Positions 25,317 through 34,073 of a stretch of 64,000 nt of DNA are shown in pieces. Below the pieces are notes generated by a model that saw nothing but the letters and a program-made list of their open reading frames with translations, was not told the origin of the DNA and searched no databases. Each line of letters opens with the position of its first letter. Position 1 is the first letter of the stretch. This DNA is from JABWBH01 sp964526695 (lineage in GTDB: Bacteria; Planctomycetota; Phycisphaerae; UBA1845): positions 1 to 64,000 of the forward strand of contig CAZGJA010000089.1 of the NCBI GenBank assembly GCA_964526695.1, written 5' to 3'. The position numbers were made by a program, and so were the translations under genes.

Positions 25317-26117
25317 TTACCGCCCCTTGAACTCCGCCTTGCGCTTCTCCAGGAACGCCATGACCCCTTCCTTGTGATCGCTCGACTTCCCGGCTGTTTC
25401 CTGCGCGAAGGCCTCGGCTTCGAGCTGCGCGGGGAGGTCGCGGGTGGCGGATCCGTAGAGCAGGCGTTTCGTCAGGCCGATGGCCTGGGTGGGCATGGCG
25501 GCCAGGCGGCGCGCCAGCTCCAGCGCGGCGGGCATCAGTTGATCGGGCGGGACGACCTTGCTGACCAGCCCCAGCGACAGCGCCTCCGCCGCCGACACCT
25601 TGTCGCCGGTGACGCACATCTCCATCGCCTTGCCGAACCCGACCAGCCGCGGCAGAAAAAAGCTGCTCCCCGAGTCCGGCACCAGTCCGACGTTGACGAA
25701 CACCTCGATCAGCGACGCCTTCTCCGAGGCGATGCGCACATCGCACGCCAGCGCCAGGCTGCACCCCGCCCCCGCGGCCACGCCGTTGATGGCCGCGATC
25801 ACCGGCTTTTCCAGCTCGACGATACGCCGGATCAGCGGGTTGTAGCCCTTGCGCAGCCGCTCGCCGAGCACGGGAACGTCGCCCTCGCGATACTTCGCCT
25901 CCAAGTCCGCCAAGTCCTGCCCGGAGCAGAACGCCCGACCCGCGCCCGTCAGCACGACGCAACGGACCGTTTCGTCGCGATCGATTTGCTTGAAGGCGTC
26001 GGTCAGTTCCGCCGTCATGCGATCGTTGCAGGCGTTGAGCACGTCCGGGCGGTTCAGCGAAACCACCCGCACGCCGCCGTCGTTCTCGATCCGCAAGGTT
26101 TCATAAGCGTCCGCCAT
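25317..26117 (-). CDS. Enoyl-CoA hydratase/isomerase (PaaG-like)
   Basis: 266 aa from ATG 26117, with GGGAGGTG upstream. Crotonase-fold features are GVRVVSLNRPDVLNA, the oxyanion-hole segment GAGRAFCSGQDLADLE, VAAGAGCSLALACDVRIAS, and the PaaG-type acidic residue in VGLVPDSGSSFFLPRLVG. It hydrates or isomerises an acyl-CoA during fatty-acid or aromatic-compound degradation. It is alone here, without thiolase or dehydrogenase genes, so the substrate is unknown. Confidence 0.9.
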   Translation of the reverse strand: MADAYETLRIENDGGVRVVSLNRPDVLNACNDRMTAELTDAFKQIDRDETVRCVVLTGAGRAFCSGQDLADLEAKYREGDVPVLGERLRKGYNPLIRRIVELEKPVIAAINGVAAGAGCSLALACDVRIASEKASLIEVFVNVGLVPDSGSSFFLPRLVGFGKAMEMCVTGDKVSAAEALSLGLVSKVVPPDQLMPAALELARRLAAMPTQAIGLTKRLLYGSATRDLPAQLEAEAFAQETAGKSSDHKEGVMAFLEKRKAEFKGR

Positions 26118-26172
26118 GAGCACCTCCCGGCGCCATCCACCCAAGCGTGGATGGCGCTCCGCCTGCCGCGCC

Positions 26173-28533
26173 TCATGGGTCAATGATGCAGATCTCGATG
26201 ATCGTGACGAACGCCCCCTCCGGAACGATGATGCGGAACGCAACCACGACTTCGAAGGTCTGGTAGAGCGCGTCGAACGTCTCGGGGTTCTCGGGATCTC
26301 CTTGATTGTCCGGGATCGATCCGAACTCCACCGTGTCGATGACCTCGCCGGCCTCGTTGATCGCCTGGACGAGCAGCGGATTGTCTTCCGTGATGCCCTC
26401 GCCATACAGCGACGCGATGCGAAGCCCGCCGATCTGCTCGGGCCGGCCTTGGTTCAGATCTATGGTGGACGCGAGGAAGTCCACCTCTCCGGACTGGATG
26501 CCGATGTGCACGGGATTCGATCCCAGGAAATACTGCGCGCCCTCGAGGTCGCGGAATTCCATGGACATCGTGCCGATCTCCGAATCGGTGTCGCCATCGA
26601 CGAGCGTGCCCTCCTGAACTCCCGGCGCAATGACGCCGTCCGTCGCGCTCACGAAGAGGAACGGGAAGCAGAAGATGAACACGTCCATCTCCTCGCCGGG
26701 ATCGCCTTCGAATCCATCCTCCTCGGTCTCCTCACCTGAGGCGCCCGCCGTGGCGCCAGCGCCGGCTGCCCCGCCGGTGGCGGAAGCCGCGCCGGCGGCC
26801 CCGCCATCGCCCACTTCGCCCAGCCCGCTGTCGCCGCCGTCGCCGCCCCAGCCGCCGTTCGATGTTGCGGCGCCGCCGTTTCCGCCCTGTGTCACGCCGC
26901 CTCCGCCGTTCAGCGCCGCGCCGCCCGCGCCACCGATGGCGGTCGCTTCGCCGGCATCGCCGCCCGCGCCGGCATCGAAGAACTTGCAATCGCCGCCGAA
27001 CGCCCCGTCGCCGCCGCTCGCCGTCGCATCGCCGCCGTCGCCGCCCACCGCCCCGGCTGCCGTCGCTGCCAGACCGCTGACACTGACGGAAGCGTCGCCG
27101 CCCGCGCCGCCCGTGGCCGTGGCGCTGCCGCCGTTGCCGCCGTCGCAGCACTCGTTCCCGTCTTCCGGCAGGCATCCGCCAGCCGTGGCGTTTCCGCCGT
27201 TACCGCCGACCACGAAATCGATGCTGACGTTCTCCAGCCCCGTGACGCTGCCGCGCGCGAACAGGGCCTTGACGTTGCGCCCTCCAGGACCGCCGGTGGC
27301 CGAGGTGTCTTCGCCGTCGAGGCCGGGGCAACTGATGCCCCCGCCGGTGTCCGCTTCGACCGTCGCATCGCCGCCGTCGCCGCCCTTGCCGGGGACGATC
27401 ACCAGCGTGCCTCCGCTGATGTCGATCCCGCCCGCGCCGGTGATCCGCAGGTTGCCGGCCTGCCCGCCGTTGCCGCCCGTGGCCGACGCGCAGAACGCCG
27501 TCGCATCGCCGCCTCTTCCGCCGTCCGACAGCGTCAGCGTTACCGCGCCGGTGAGGCGAACCTCCCCGCCCTCATTGCGAATGTAGAGATTGCCGCCCTT
27601 CTTTCCGTCGCGGCCCGCGGCATTGTTTCCCGACGTGCCGGATTCATCCGTGCCCTGCGCGTCCGGCGCTGGCGGACCGTTGTACGTCCAGCCGCTGATG
27701 TCCAGTGCGCGATTGCCCCGGAACCTGAAAATCACGATTGGCCGGTCGCCTGCAGGCGTCACCCCCGCCGGAGGCCAAGTCCCGCCGATCACGACCGGCG
27801 GCAGCGCCGCGCCGTCTTGAAGCGTGTACGGCTTGCCGCCGCGCACGCTCATCGCCGAGGCGGGCACGCTCTCTTCCGGCAGCGGCATCAGCGTGGGAAG
27901 CTCGTCGCCCTCGGTGCTGAGCATCTCGGTCTCAAGTTCCGCAGGCGTCTGATCGAGCACGGATTCGTCGTCGGTGATGACGGTCGAGCCTTGTGACGAG
28001 AGGATCGCGTCCTCGCCCACGTTCACCTCGCCGTCGCCGACGACGATGAACACGCCGACCTCCTGCTCGCCCAGCGGCTCGTCGTCCGCGGCCTCGCCGT
28101 CGCCCGTCACCGCGCTGCTGACGATCCCGTTGATGGTCAGGTCGCCGTCCACCTTGAGCGTCAATCGACCCGACGGCGCGGTGATCTCCCCGTCGATCGT
28201 CGCGTCGCCGGTCACTGTGACCACGGCGTTGTTCAGCACGCTGACCGTGCGGCCGACCTCGATGTCCAGCGAGGCAAGCGTCGTGTCCGCCGTGATCTCG
28301 TCCGCTGAGGAGCCGTTGTCGTTGGCGGACGTGTTGTCATTGTCGTTCGTCTGCCCGCCGCCGGGCGTGCAGGCGTGGAGCGTCAGCATGAGCAGCAAGG
28401 CCGCCGCAACAGACAGCCATCGCAGCGGCGTGTACGCTGCAACGGATGGCCGCCGCGCACCGACGATCGCCGTCGGCCGCAAAGTGAAGTGTCCATCCCA
28501 CCCGATCCCACTCGCGCTTCCGGCAGTCCTCAT
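26173..28533 (-). CDS. Large secreted lipoprotein with an extended Gly/Ala-rich repeat domain
   Basis: 786 aa. After an unusually long N-region, a hydrophobic segment ends in LTLHAC (Cys55), a probable lipobox, followed by the Asn/Asp linker QTNDNDNTSANDN. Residues about 85-290 are beta-rich (VTGDATIDGEI). Residues about 330-630 are dense in GGxGG and GGDGGDA units with scattered Cys, like polymorphic GGxGG surface proteins. The final ~150 residues form a separate beta-domain ending IIEICIIDP. It is probably a cell-surface or matrix protein. No enzyme motif. Divergent from addB. Confidence 0.65.
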   Translation of the reverse strand: MRTAGSASGIGWDGHFTLRPTAIVGARRPSVAAYTPLRWLSVAAALLLMLTLHACTPGGGQTNDNDNTSANDNGSSADEITADTTLASLDIEVGRTVSVLNNAVVTVTGDATIDGEITAPSGRLTLKVDGDLTINGIVSSAVTGDGEAADDEPLGEQEVGVFIVVGDGEVNVGEDAILSSQGSTVITDDESVLDQTPAELETEMLSTEGDELPTLMPLPEESVPASAMSVRGGKPYTLQDGAALPPVVIGGTWPPAGVTPAGDRPIVIFRFRGNRALDISGWTYNGPPAPDAQGTDESGTSGNNAAGRDGKKGGNLYIRNEGGEVRLTGAVTLTLSDGGRGGDATAFCASATGGNGGQAGNLRITGAGGIDISGGTLVIVPGKGGDGGDATVEADTGGGISCPGLDGEDTSATGGPGGRNVKALFARGSVTGLENVSIDFVVGGNGGNATAGGCLPEDGNECCDGGNGGSATATGGAGGDASVSVSGLAATAAGAVGGDGGDATASGGDGAFGGDCKFFDAGAGGDAGEATAIGGAGGAALNGGGGVTQGGNGGAATSNGGWGGDGGDSGLGEVGDGGAAGAASATGGAAGAGATAGASGEETEEDGFEGDPGEEMDVFIFCFPFLFVSATDGVIAPGVQEGTLVDGDTDSEIGTMSMEFRDLEGAQYFLGSNPVHIGIQSGEVDFLASTIDLNQGRPEQIGGLRIASLYGEGITEDNPLLVQAINEAGEVIDTVEFGSIPDNQGDPENPETFDALYQTFEVVVAFRIIVPEGAFVTIIEICIIDP

Positions 28534-28798
28534 TGCGATTCTCCATGAATGAAAGGACTCGATGCTCTTGCAAGGGCTGAATGCTCTTGAAAGGGCTCGA
28601 TGCTCTCCATGCCTCCCGCCCCGTCCACGCCTCCCATTTCGTACCCTCGCCGCCCGGACTCCGCAACCGCTTCAACGTCTCAGCCCGCCACGCTTCGGAA
28701 CCGCCAACGCAGGTGGAGGGCCTTCATCTGCACCAGGGCACTTGACTGCGGCGGCGGCCACGTGTTGGAACCGCGGCTTGCGGGTACATTGTGCATTC

Positions 28799-31700
28799 AT
28801 GCCCGTTCGATTTCTGCTTGGACGTGCGGGGGCGGGGAAGACACATGCGTGTCTGGAGGGCGTCCGCGCGCGTCTGCGCGAGGACGGGGTGGGCGGGGGT
28901 CGGCTGATCTTCCTGGTTCCCGAGCAGGCGGCGCTGCAGATGGAGCGGGCGCTGCTCGCCCCGTCGGACCTTCGCGTGGCGCATCGGGCGGAGGTGCTGT
29001 CGTTCACGCGGCTGGCGCACCGCATTCTCGAACACGCCGGCCCGCTGCACGCGCGGGCGATCTCCGAATCCGCGCGGGCGATGGTCCTGCGCCGGCTCAT
29101 CGAGCAGCACCGCTCCAAGCTGAAGTACTACGGTCGGTGCTCGCGGCTGGTCGGGCTGACGAGGCAAATGGGGCGGACGTTCGCCGAGCTGCTCAGCGAG
29201 TTGGTGGTGCCGGCGGATTTGTCGCCGGCGCCTGGAGACGTGTCGCCAACGGTGGCGGATCCGTCACTGTCGCCGCCGAATGCGTCGATTCCAAGGGGTC
29301 CGCAGCTTGCGCTGCCTGATGAGGAGCCGCGAACGGTCGCCGCGCGGAGCGAGACCGGCGATGTCGCTGCGGAGGGGGCGCATGAGGCCAAGCTCCATGA
29401 CCTGAGCCTGCTCTTCGAGGCGTACTTGGAATACCTCGGGACGCAGCGATTGGACCCGTCGCAGCATCTGCAAGTGGCGCGTCGATGTCTGCCACGGTGC
29501 CCGTGGCTTGACGGGGCGGAGCTGTGGGTGGACGGGTTCGCCACGATGGGCGGGCAGGAGAAGGGTTTGCTGGTGGACCTGGCGCGGCGATGCCGCGAGA
29601 CGACACTGAGCCTGCTGGTGGACCCGGCGCAGCTTCGCGCGGGTTCCCCCCCCCCTGCGGACGAGGATCGCGGACTGTTCGCGCTGACCGCGCAGACGCT
29701 GCGTGACTGGGAGAGCCTGTTCCGTCGCGCGGGGCTGGAGGTGACGGTGCCGGTCATCCTGGAGGCGTCGCCGCTGCCGCGGTTTCGCCAGGCGCCGAGG
29801 CTCGCCGCGTTGGAGGCGTCGATCTTCGATGGGGATCGCGCTGCACGCGGACGGGAAGCCGGCGCTTCCGGTGGCGAGGATTCTCAGTCCGCGCGAATGG
29901 CACCTCTTGCTTCTACAAGGAAGCCCTCCCCCTGCCCCCTCCCGGGGGGAGGGGGGAGCGGTGCGCATGCCACCGCCGAGCATGCCGCCACCGCGCACTC
30001 TGCCGCCGCGCACCCCGCGGCGGAGCAAGCGCCGTTGGCGGACGAGATCCGGGCCGTCGTGCTGCCGGATCGGCGGCTGGAGGTCGAGTACGCGGTCGCG
30101 CAGCTTCTTTCGTGGGTGCGCGACGCTTCGCAGCACTGTCGCTTTCGGGATATCGCCGTCATCGCGCGAGACCTCACGCCGTATCACGACCTGCTGGCCG
30201 CGGCGCTGACGGCGCGCGGCGTGCCGTACTTTATCGACCGACGCCGGCCCATTGCGCATCATCCGTTGATCGAGCTGGTTCGCGCGATGATCGCGCTGGC
30301 GGCCGAGCCGTATCGTCTGGAGTGGATCCGGCTGCTGCTGAAAACGGGGCTGGTTCCGCTGACGGCAGATACCTCGGACGAGCTGGAGAACTTCCTCATC
30401 GAACATGGCCTGACGGGCGCCGCGGCGTGGCATGGGGAGGACTGGCGTCATGCGCCCCGATCGCGGCGCGAGGAGGCGGGTCCGGCGGAGTTCGAGACGC
30501 TGCGGCTGCGTCGCGTCAACGCGGCGCGACGCACGCTGGCCGGGCGGCTCGATCCGTGGCTTGAAGAGACGGCCGCGCCCGGACGCAGCCGCGGGACGGA
30601 CTGGGCGGAGAAACTCAGCCGAGCGCTCGACGAGTGGAAGGCGTTCGATCAACTGGAAAGCTGGGCGAAGGACGCGGAATCGGCCGGTCGGCTCGCTGAG
30701 GCGCAGGAACATCGGCAAGTCATGGCGGACGTGCCCGCGTTTCTGGAGGATCTGGGTTTTGCCTTCGCGGACGCGGAGCTTGGCGCCCATGAACTGAGCG
30801 AGCTGATCGAGACGGGGCTTTCCGACCTGACGATGGGGCTGGCGCCGCCGACGCTGGACCAGGTGCTGGTCGGCTCGATCGAGCGCAGCCGGCATCCGGA
30901 CCTCAAATGCGTCATTCTCATCGGCTTCAACGACGGGCAGTTTCCCGCGCGGCACGCGGAGGAGCCGATCTTGAGCGACGAGGACCGCGATCGCCTCGCG
31001 CGCCGGGGCATCGAGCTTTCGCGCTCGCGACGGGAGCGCATCCTCGACGAGCGGCTGCTGGCGTACATCGCGCTGACCCGGCCGTCGCGGCGGCTGCTCA
31101 TCACCTGCGCGATCGCGGACGAGAGCGGCAAGGAGCTGCGCCCGTCGCCATATTTCACGGACATGGCGGCGTTGCTGCCCGGCGGCGGACCCGTTCCGGT
31201 CGGCGATCCCGCGCCGGCGCGCCAGACGTGGGATGTTCACACGGCGCGCGACCTTGCGGGTCGAGTCGCGCGGGAGTTCCGCACCAGGCCTGCGCCGGTG
31301 GCGGATGACGGCGTCGTGCGCTCGCGGTGGAACACGCTGTATGCCGCGGCGCGTGCGAATGGCGAGTTCGCCGCGGCCGCGCGGAAACCACTGATCTCGC
31401 TGGCACAATCGCAGGAGGATCGACTGTCGGACGACCTCGTGCGACGGCTCCTGGGTCCGCCGCTGCGCACGAGCGTGACGGCGCTGGAGACGTTCGCGTC
31501 GTGTCCGTTCCGGTTCCTCGCACGGCATGGGCTGCGGCTGACGGAGCGCGCGGAGTCGGGCCTGGAGCCGATGGACGTGGGCGCGATTCATCATGCGATT
31601 CTCGAAGACTTCGTCTCCACGGGCGCGGGGGAGGGGCGCGACGTGACCGACCTGTCGGCGGAGCAGATGAGCGCGAGCCTGGAGGCGAGCTGGGAGCGCG

Positions 31701-32614
31701 TGTGTGCGCGACTTTCGCCGGCGCTGGAGGAGACGGTCGCGCGCGACGCCTATGCGATACGCCGCGCGCAGGAGACCGTTCAACGAAGCTGGAACGTGCA
31801 GCGCGCCGCCGCGGCCGTGGGGCGAGCGCGTCCGCGGCGGGCGGAGGCCGCGTTTGGCTTTGACGCGCCCGGCTCGCTGCCCGCGTGGACGTGGACGACG
31901 CCGAAGGGGCGCGAGGTGCGCGTGCGCGGCTACATCGACCGCGTGGACCTGGCCGAGTGGCTGGACGAGACGCTGGGCGTGGTGATCGACTACAAGTCGG
32001 GCGAGAAGAAGCTCGACCTGAGCCGCGCGTGGCACGGGCTTTCGCTGCAGTTGATCGCGTACCTGCTGGTGATGGCGGAGCATGGGGAGACGCTGGCGGG
32101 GCGCCCGGTGCGTCCGCTGGCGTCGTTGTACGTGAACCTCAAGCCGAGTTACGAGCGCGTCAAGCATCCTCGCGAAGTGAAATCCGCGGACGGCGGCTTG
32201 CGCGGGGATCAAAAGGCGCGCGGCTTGATTCATGCCGCGCTCGCCGATGCTCTGGAGCCTGTGCCGCCGGGTGGGCGGGCGAAATACTACAGCCTCCAGG
32301 TGAAGCAGGACGGCTCGCTGGGCTATCCGGACAGCAACGACGCGCTGGAGGACGACGACTTTCAGGCGGTGCTGAGCCACACGCGCACACGGATGGGCGA
32401 GCTGGCCGACGCAATCCTCGACGGCGACGCGGGAGTGCACCCGTGCCGTCTGCGTCATTTTTCGCCCTGCGCGTTTTGTGAGTACAGCAGCGTGTGCCGA
32501 TACGAGATGGGCATCAGCCGGACGCGGTTTCTCGACGCAATGAGGCGCTCAGAGGCGGCTGCCCGGATGCGCGCGTCGCAAGACGCCCCGCGCAGCGCGA
32601 TCCGAGAACCGTAG
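28799..32614 (+). CDS. AddB-like PD-(D/E)XK nuclease/inactivated helicase
   Basis: 1271 aa from ATG 28799 (MPVRFLLGRAGAGKTHACL). It has a Walker-A-like N-terminus, helicase-like middle (VILIGFNDGQFPARH, RLLAYIALTRPSRRLLI) and a C-terminal nuclease with the DxK pattern VVIDYKSGEKKL and GYIDRVDLA. Cysteines in ETFASCPFRFL and PCAFCEYSSVCRYEMG match the 4Fe-4S staple of AddB. With AddA this processes double-strand ends for recombination. No addA is adjacent. Residues ~375-387 (STRKPSPCPLPGGGG) are encoded by a 36-nt intergenic palindrome inserted in frame, and a Ala/His-rich patch follows. A run of ten C (29646-29655) lies in the coding region. Confidence 0.85.
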   Translation: MPVRFLLGRAGAGKTHACLEGVRARLREDGVGGGRLIFLVPEQAALQMERALLAPSDLRVAHRAEVLSFTRLAHRILEHAGPLHARAISESARAMVLRRLIEQHRSKLKYYGRCSRLVGLTRQMGRTFAELLSELVVPADLSPAPGDVSPTVADPSLSPPNASIPRGPQLALPDEEPRTVAARSETGDVAAEGAHEAKLHDLSLLFEAYLEYLGTQRLDPSQHLQVARRCLPRCPWLDGAELWVDGFATMGGQEKGLLVDLARRCRETTLSLLVDPAQLRAGSPPPADEDRGLFALTAQTLRDWESLFRRAGLEVTVPVILEASPLPRFRQAPRLAALEASIFDGDRAARGREAGASGGEDSQSARMAPLASTRKPSPCPLPGGGGSGAHATAEHAATAHSAAAHPAAEQAPLADEIRAVVLPDRRLEVEYAVAQLLSWVRDASQHCRFRDIAVIARDLTPYHDLLAAALTARGVPYFIDRRRPIAHHPLIELVRAMIALAAEPYRLEWIRLLLKTGLVPLTADTSDELENFLIEHGLTGAAAWHGEDWRHAPRSRREEAGPAEFETLRLRRVNAARRTLAGRLDPWLEETAAPGRSRGTDWAEKLSRALDEWKAFDQLESWAKDAESAGRLAEAQEHRQVMADVPAFLEDLGFAFADAELGAHELSELIETGLSDLTMGLAPPTLDQVLVGSIERSRHPDLKCVILIGFNDGQFPARHAEEPILSDEDRDRLARRGIELSRSRRERILDERLLAYIALTRPSRRLLITCAIADESGKELRPSPYFTDMAALLPGGGPVPVGDPAPARQTWDVHTARDLAGRVAREFRTRPAPVADDGVVRSRWNTLYAAARANGEFAAAARKPLISLAQSQEDRLSDDLVRRLLGPPLRTSVTALETFASCPFRFLARHGLRLTERAESGLEPMDVGAIHHAILEDFVSTGAGEGRDVTDLSAEQMSASLEASWERVCARLSPALEETVARDAYAIRRAQETVQRSWNVQRAAAAVGRARPRRAEAAFGFDAPGSLPAWTWTTPKGREVRVRGYIDRVDLAEWLDETLGVVIDYKSGEKKLDLSRAWHGLSLQLIAYLLVMAEHGETLAGRPVRPLASLYVNLKPSYERVKHPREVKSADGGLRGDQKARGLIHAALADALEPVPPGGRAKYYSLQVKQDGSLGYPDSNDALEDDDFQAVLSHTRTRMGELADAILDGDAGVHPCRLRHFSPCAFCEYSSVCRYEMGISRTRFLDAMRRSEAAARMRASQDAPRSAIREP
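29923..29958 (+). repeat. 36-nt palindromic repeat inside the addB-like gene
   Basis: Begins GCCCTCCCCCTGCCCCCTCCC and ends GGGGAGGGGGGAG (arms pairing CCCTCCC with GGGAGGG). The reverse complement of 44816-44851 matches it at 35 of 36 positions. It keeps the reading frame and adds a Pro/Gly-rich patch between domains. Confidence 0.9.
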
Positions 32615-33617
32615 CCCGTCGTTCCGCGACGGGAATTCCGCACGGCAGGTGATCCGCAACCCAATCTTCGAAGAAGCAGGTTCCTCACGGTCGCCGGCCC
32701 AAGTCGGCGGACACGCGGGCGAAAGGTCGTCAACCGGCCAATCAAGAACGCCTGAGGTCTCACCTCCTCAACATCGCTTCAGGCCTGATTCAGATCCCGC
32801 CCAACGACCACGCCTGTCCGCTGCTGCGGATCCGTTTGCCCCGTCTTGTACGCCGCGCCACCCGCTGGTCTTGCGATCCTCACCATGCAAGCGTGCCTGG
32901 CTGCTTCCAGGGTCCGTCACAGTTCAGGCGGTACCCCCCGCGCGCCGCGGCTCAGCGGGAACACCGGTGCGGAAAGATGACCACGCCGAAGGCGTCTCGG
33001 GCTCTAGAGCCGTCTTCGATTTCGTGTAGCGGAGCCTCTGAAGCTGAGGGCGGCTGCCTGGAGGCGAATCCGCGCGAACTCAAGTCCGCGGCTCGCTACA
33101 CGAACACTGAGTTGGGTCTAGCAGCCCGTGGTGAAAGTCTCCTTCACTTGGGGGACCGGCTTTCCATCCGGTCATGTCCCGGGCCCGTGCGCGGGTTGAC
33201 AGGCTGGAAAGCTTGTCAACCGCACTTTCACCTCAGACTGTAAGACCAGCATTGCCGCCGAGCGGCGACCTTGGGAATCTGTGCTGCGACTCGCCGCAAC
33301 CACGAATGGGTTGCGTACTTCGGCAATATTCCTCCGAGCATATAATAGGTGACTTCCCTGCCCTTGCGGGTGATCTACCCGCATGGCCAGTCAAGATGCA
33401 CGGACGTTGTCGCCGGAGGCTCAAGAGGCGCTGCGGCGGCGGGTGATGGAGGCGGTCGACTGCGGGATGAAGCCCGCAGCGGCGGCCCGGACGTTCAAGG
33501 TCAGCCGCCAGGCGATTCACAACTGGAAAAAGCGGCGCTCGCGCGGCGGACCCGATCCGCTCAAGTCGCGCCCACGCGGGCCGTGTAGCAGCCGGCGACT
33601 CCGCGCCAAACTGAGGC
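32615..33617. other. ~1-kb region without intact genes; repeats and a transposase remnant
   Basis: Immediately after addB is a GTCGTTCCGCGACGGGAAT hairpin. Further on come a third copy of the CGCGGACT palindrome (33073-33090), the block GTGTAGCGGAGCCTCTGAAG at about 33026, whose reverse complement is partly repeated near 45115, and a TTGACAGGCTGGAAAGCTTG inverted repeat at 33198-33223. A decayed IS630-type transposase starts at 33383. No other frame shows family features. Confidence 0.6.
33073..33090 (+). repeat. CGCGGACT palindrome, copy 3
   Basis: CGCGAACT-CA-AGTCCGCG, one arm mismatch, followed by GGCTCGCTACA as in copy 2. Identity with the 8389 copy extends a few bases to either side. 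Confidence 0.8.
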
Positions 33618-33646
33618 TCACGAGCTGGCGCTATGGGTGTAGATGA
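33383..33646 (+). pseudogene. IS630-family transposase, N-terminal remnant
   Basis: 87 aa. The first ~65 residues match the helix-turn-helix domain of IS630-type transposases: LSPEAQEALRRRVMEAVD, then AARTFKVSRQAIHNWKKR, then RGGPDPLKSRPRG. A normal protein continues with a DDE catalytic domain, which is absent. After RPRG the reading frame seems shifted: a neighbouring frame reads HELALWV before a stop, like the FALWT block of full-length members. It is therefore a decayed fragment. Its 3' end overlaps the end of the convergent cassette gene by 29 bases. Confidence 0.75.
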
Positions 33647-34067
33647 TCCGAGCAAGCTTCGCCAGCTTGCTCCACACGCTGTCACTGAAACACCGCTCTC
33701 GTGTTGGCACAATGATACAGTGCCCCAGATCCTCCTCATTTCCATCGGGCAGAACATCTAATCCGAGGGACCGGACTTGTTCGACGGTGATTTCCGCGAC
33801 CATCCAAGATTCGATCGACCGTCCCTTGTCCTGCTCGATCTGCAGGAGAGCAAGAGGCTTCTGGGTGATAGATGCTCGGCTCCAAGATGGGCCTCTTTCG
33901 CCTTTCCTTGGTTTCAGTCGAAACGACTTCGGACGCACGCCCCCTCCGACGAGAGGTTCGGCTGAGTCCGGTCCCGGAGGGATCCGACGCCAGATTCGCT
34001 CGCTGTCAGCGAGGACAACGGGTTCGTCGCGCACAGGGTCGGAGGGCGTGGAACCGGTCGGTGGCAT
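33618..34067 (-). CDS. Third gene of the TIGR04255 cassette, uncharacterised
   Basis: 149 aa, starting 6 bases after the stop of the preceding cassette gene. No known domain. Conserved-looking blocks are SERIWRRIPPGP near residue 22, RPKSFRLKPRKG near 45, and ITVEQVRSLGLDVLPDGNEE near 93. The last is followed by GHCIIVP and an LAKLA helix. From memory, small proteins with an RRIPP start, an RPSS/RPKS block and a GLxVxPD...HA block often follow TIGR04255 genes. That link is recollection, not a search. No signal peptide. It would be the terminal member of a co-translated unit. Confidence 0.6.
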   Translation of the reverse strand: MPPTGSTPSDPVRDEPVVLADSERIWRRIPPGPDSAEPLVGGGVRPKSFRLKPRKGERGPSWSRASITQKPLALLQIEQDKGRSIESWMVAEITVEQVRSLGLDVLPDGNEEDLGHCIIVPTRERCFSDSVWSKLAKLARIIYTHSASS

Positions 34068-34073
34068 CGCCGG

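Noticed and set aside
26118..26405. N-terminal extension of the enoyl-CoA hydratase frame
   Set aside because: Arg/Ser-rich translation of the antisense-frame end of the Gly-rich lipoprotein gene. A strong GGGAGGTG site sits at the internal ATG 26117.
28562..28798. 79-residue N-terminal extension of the addB-like gene
   Set aside because: Crosses the divergent promoter region with short ATGCTCTTG repeats. Homology begins at MPVRFLLGRAGAGKT.
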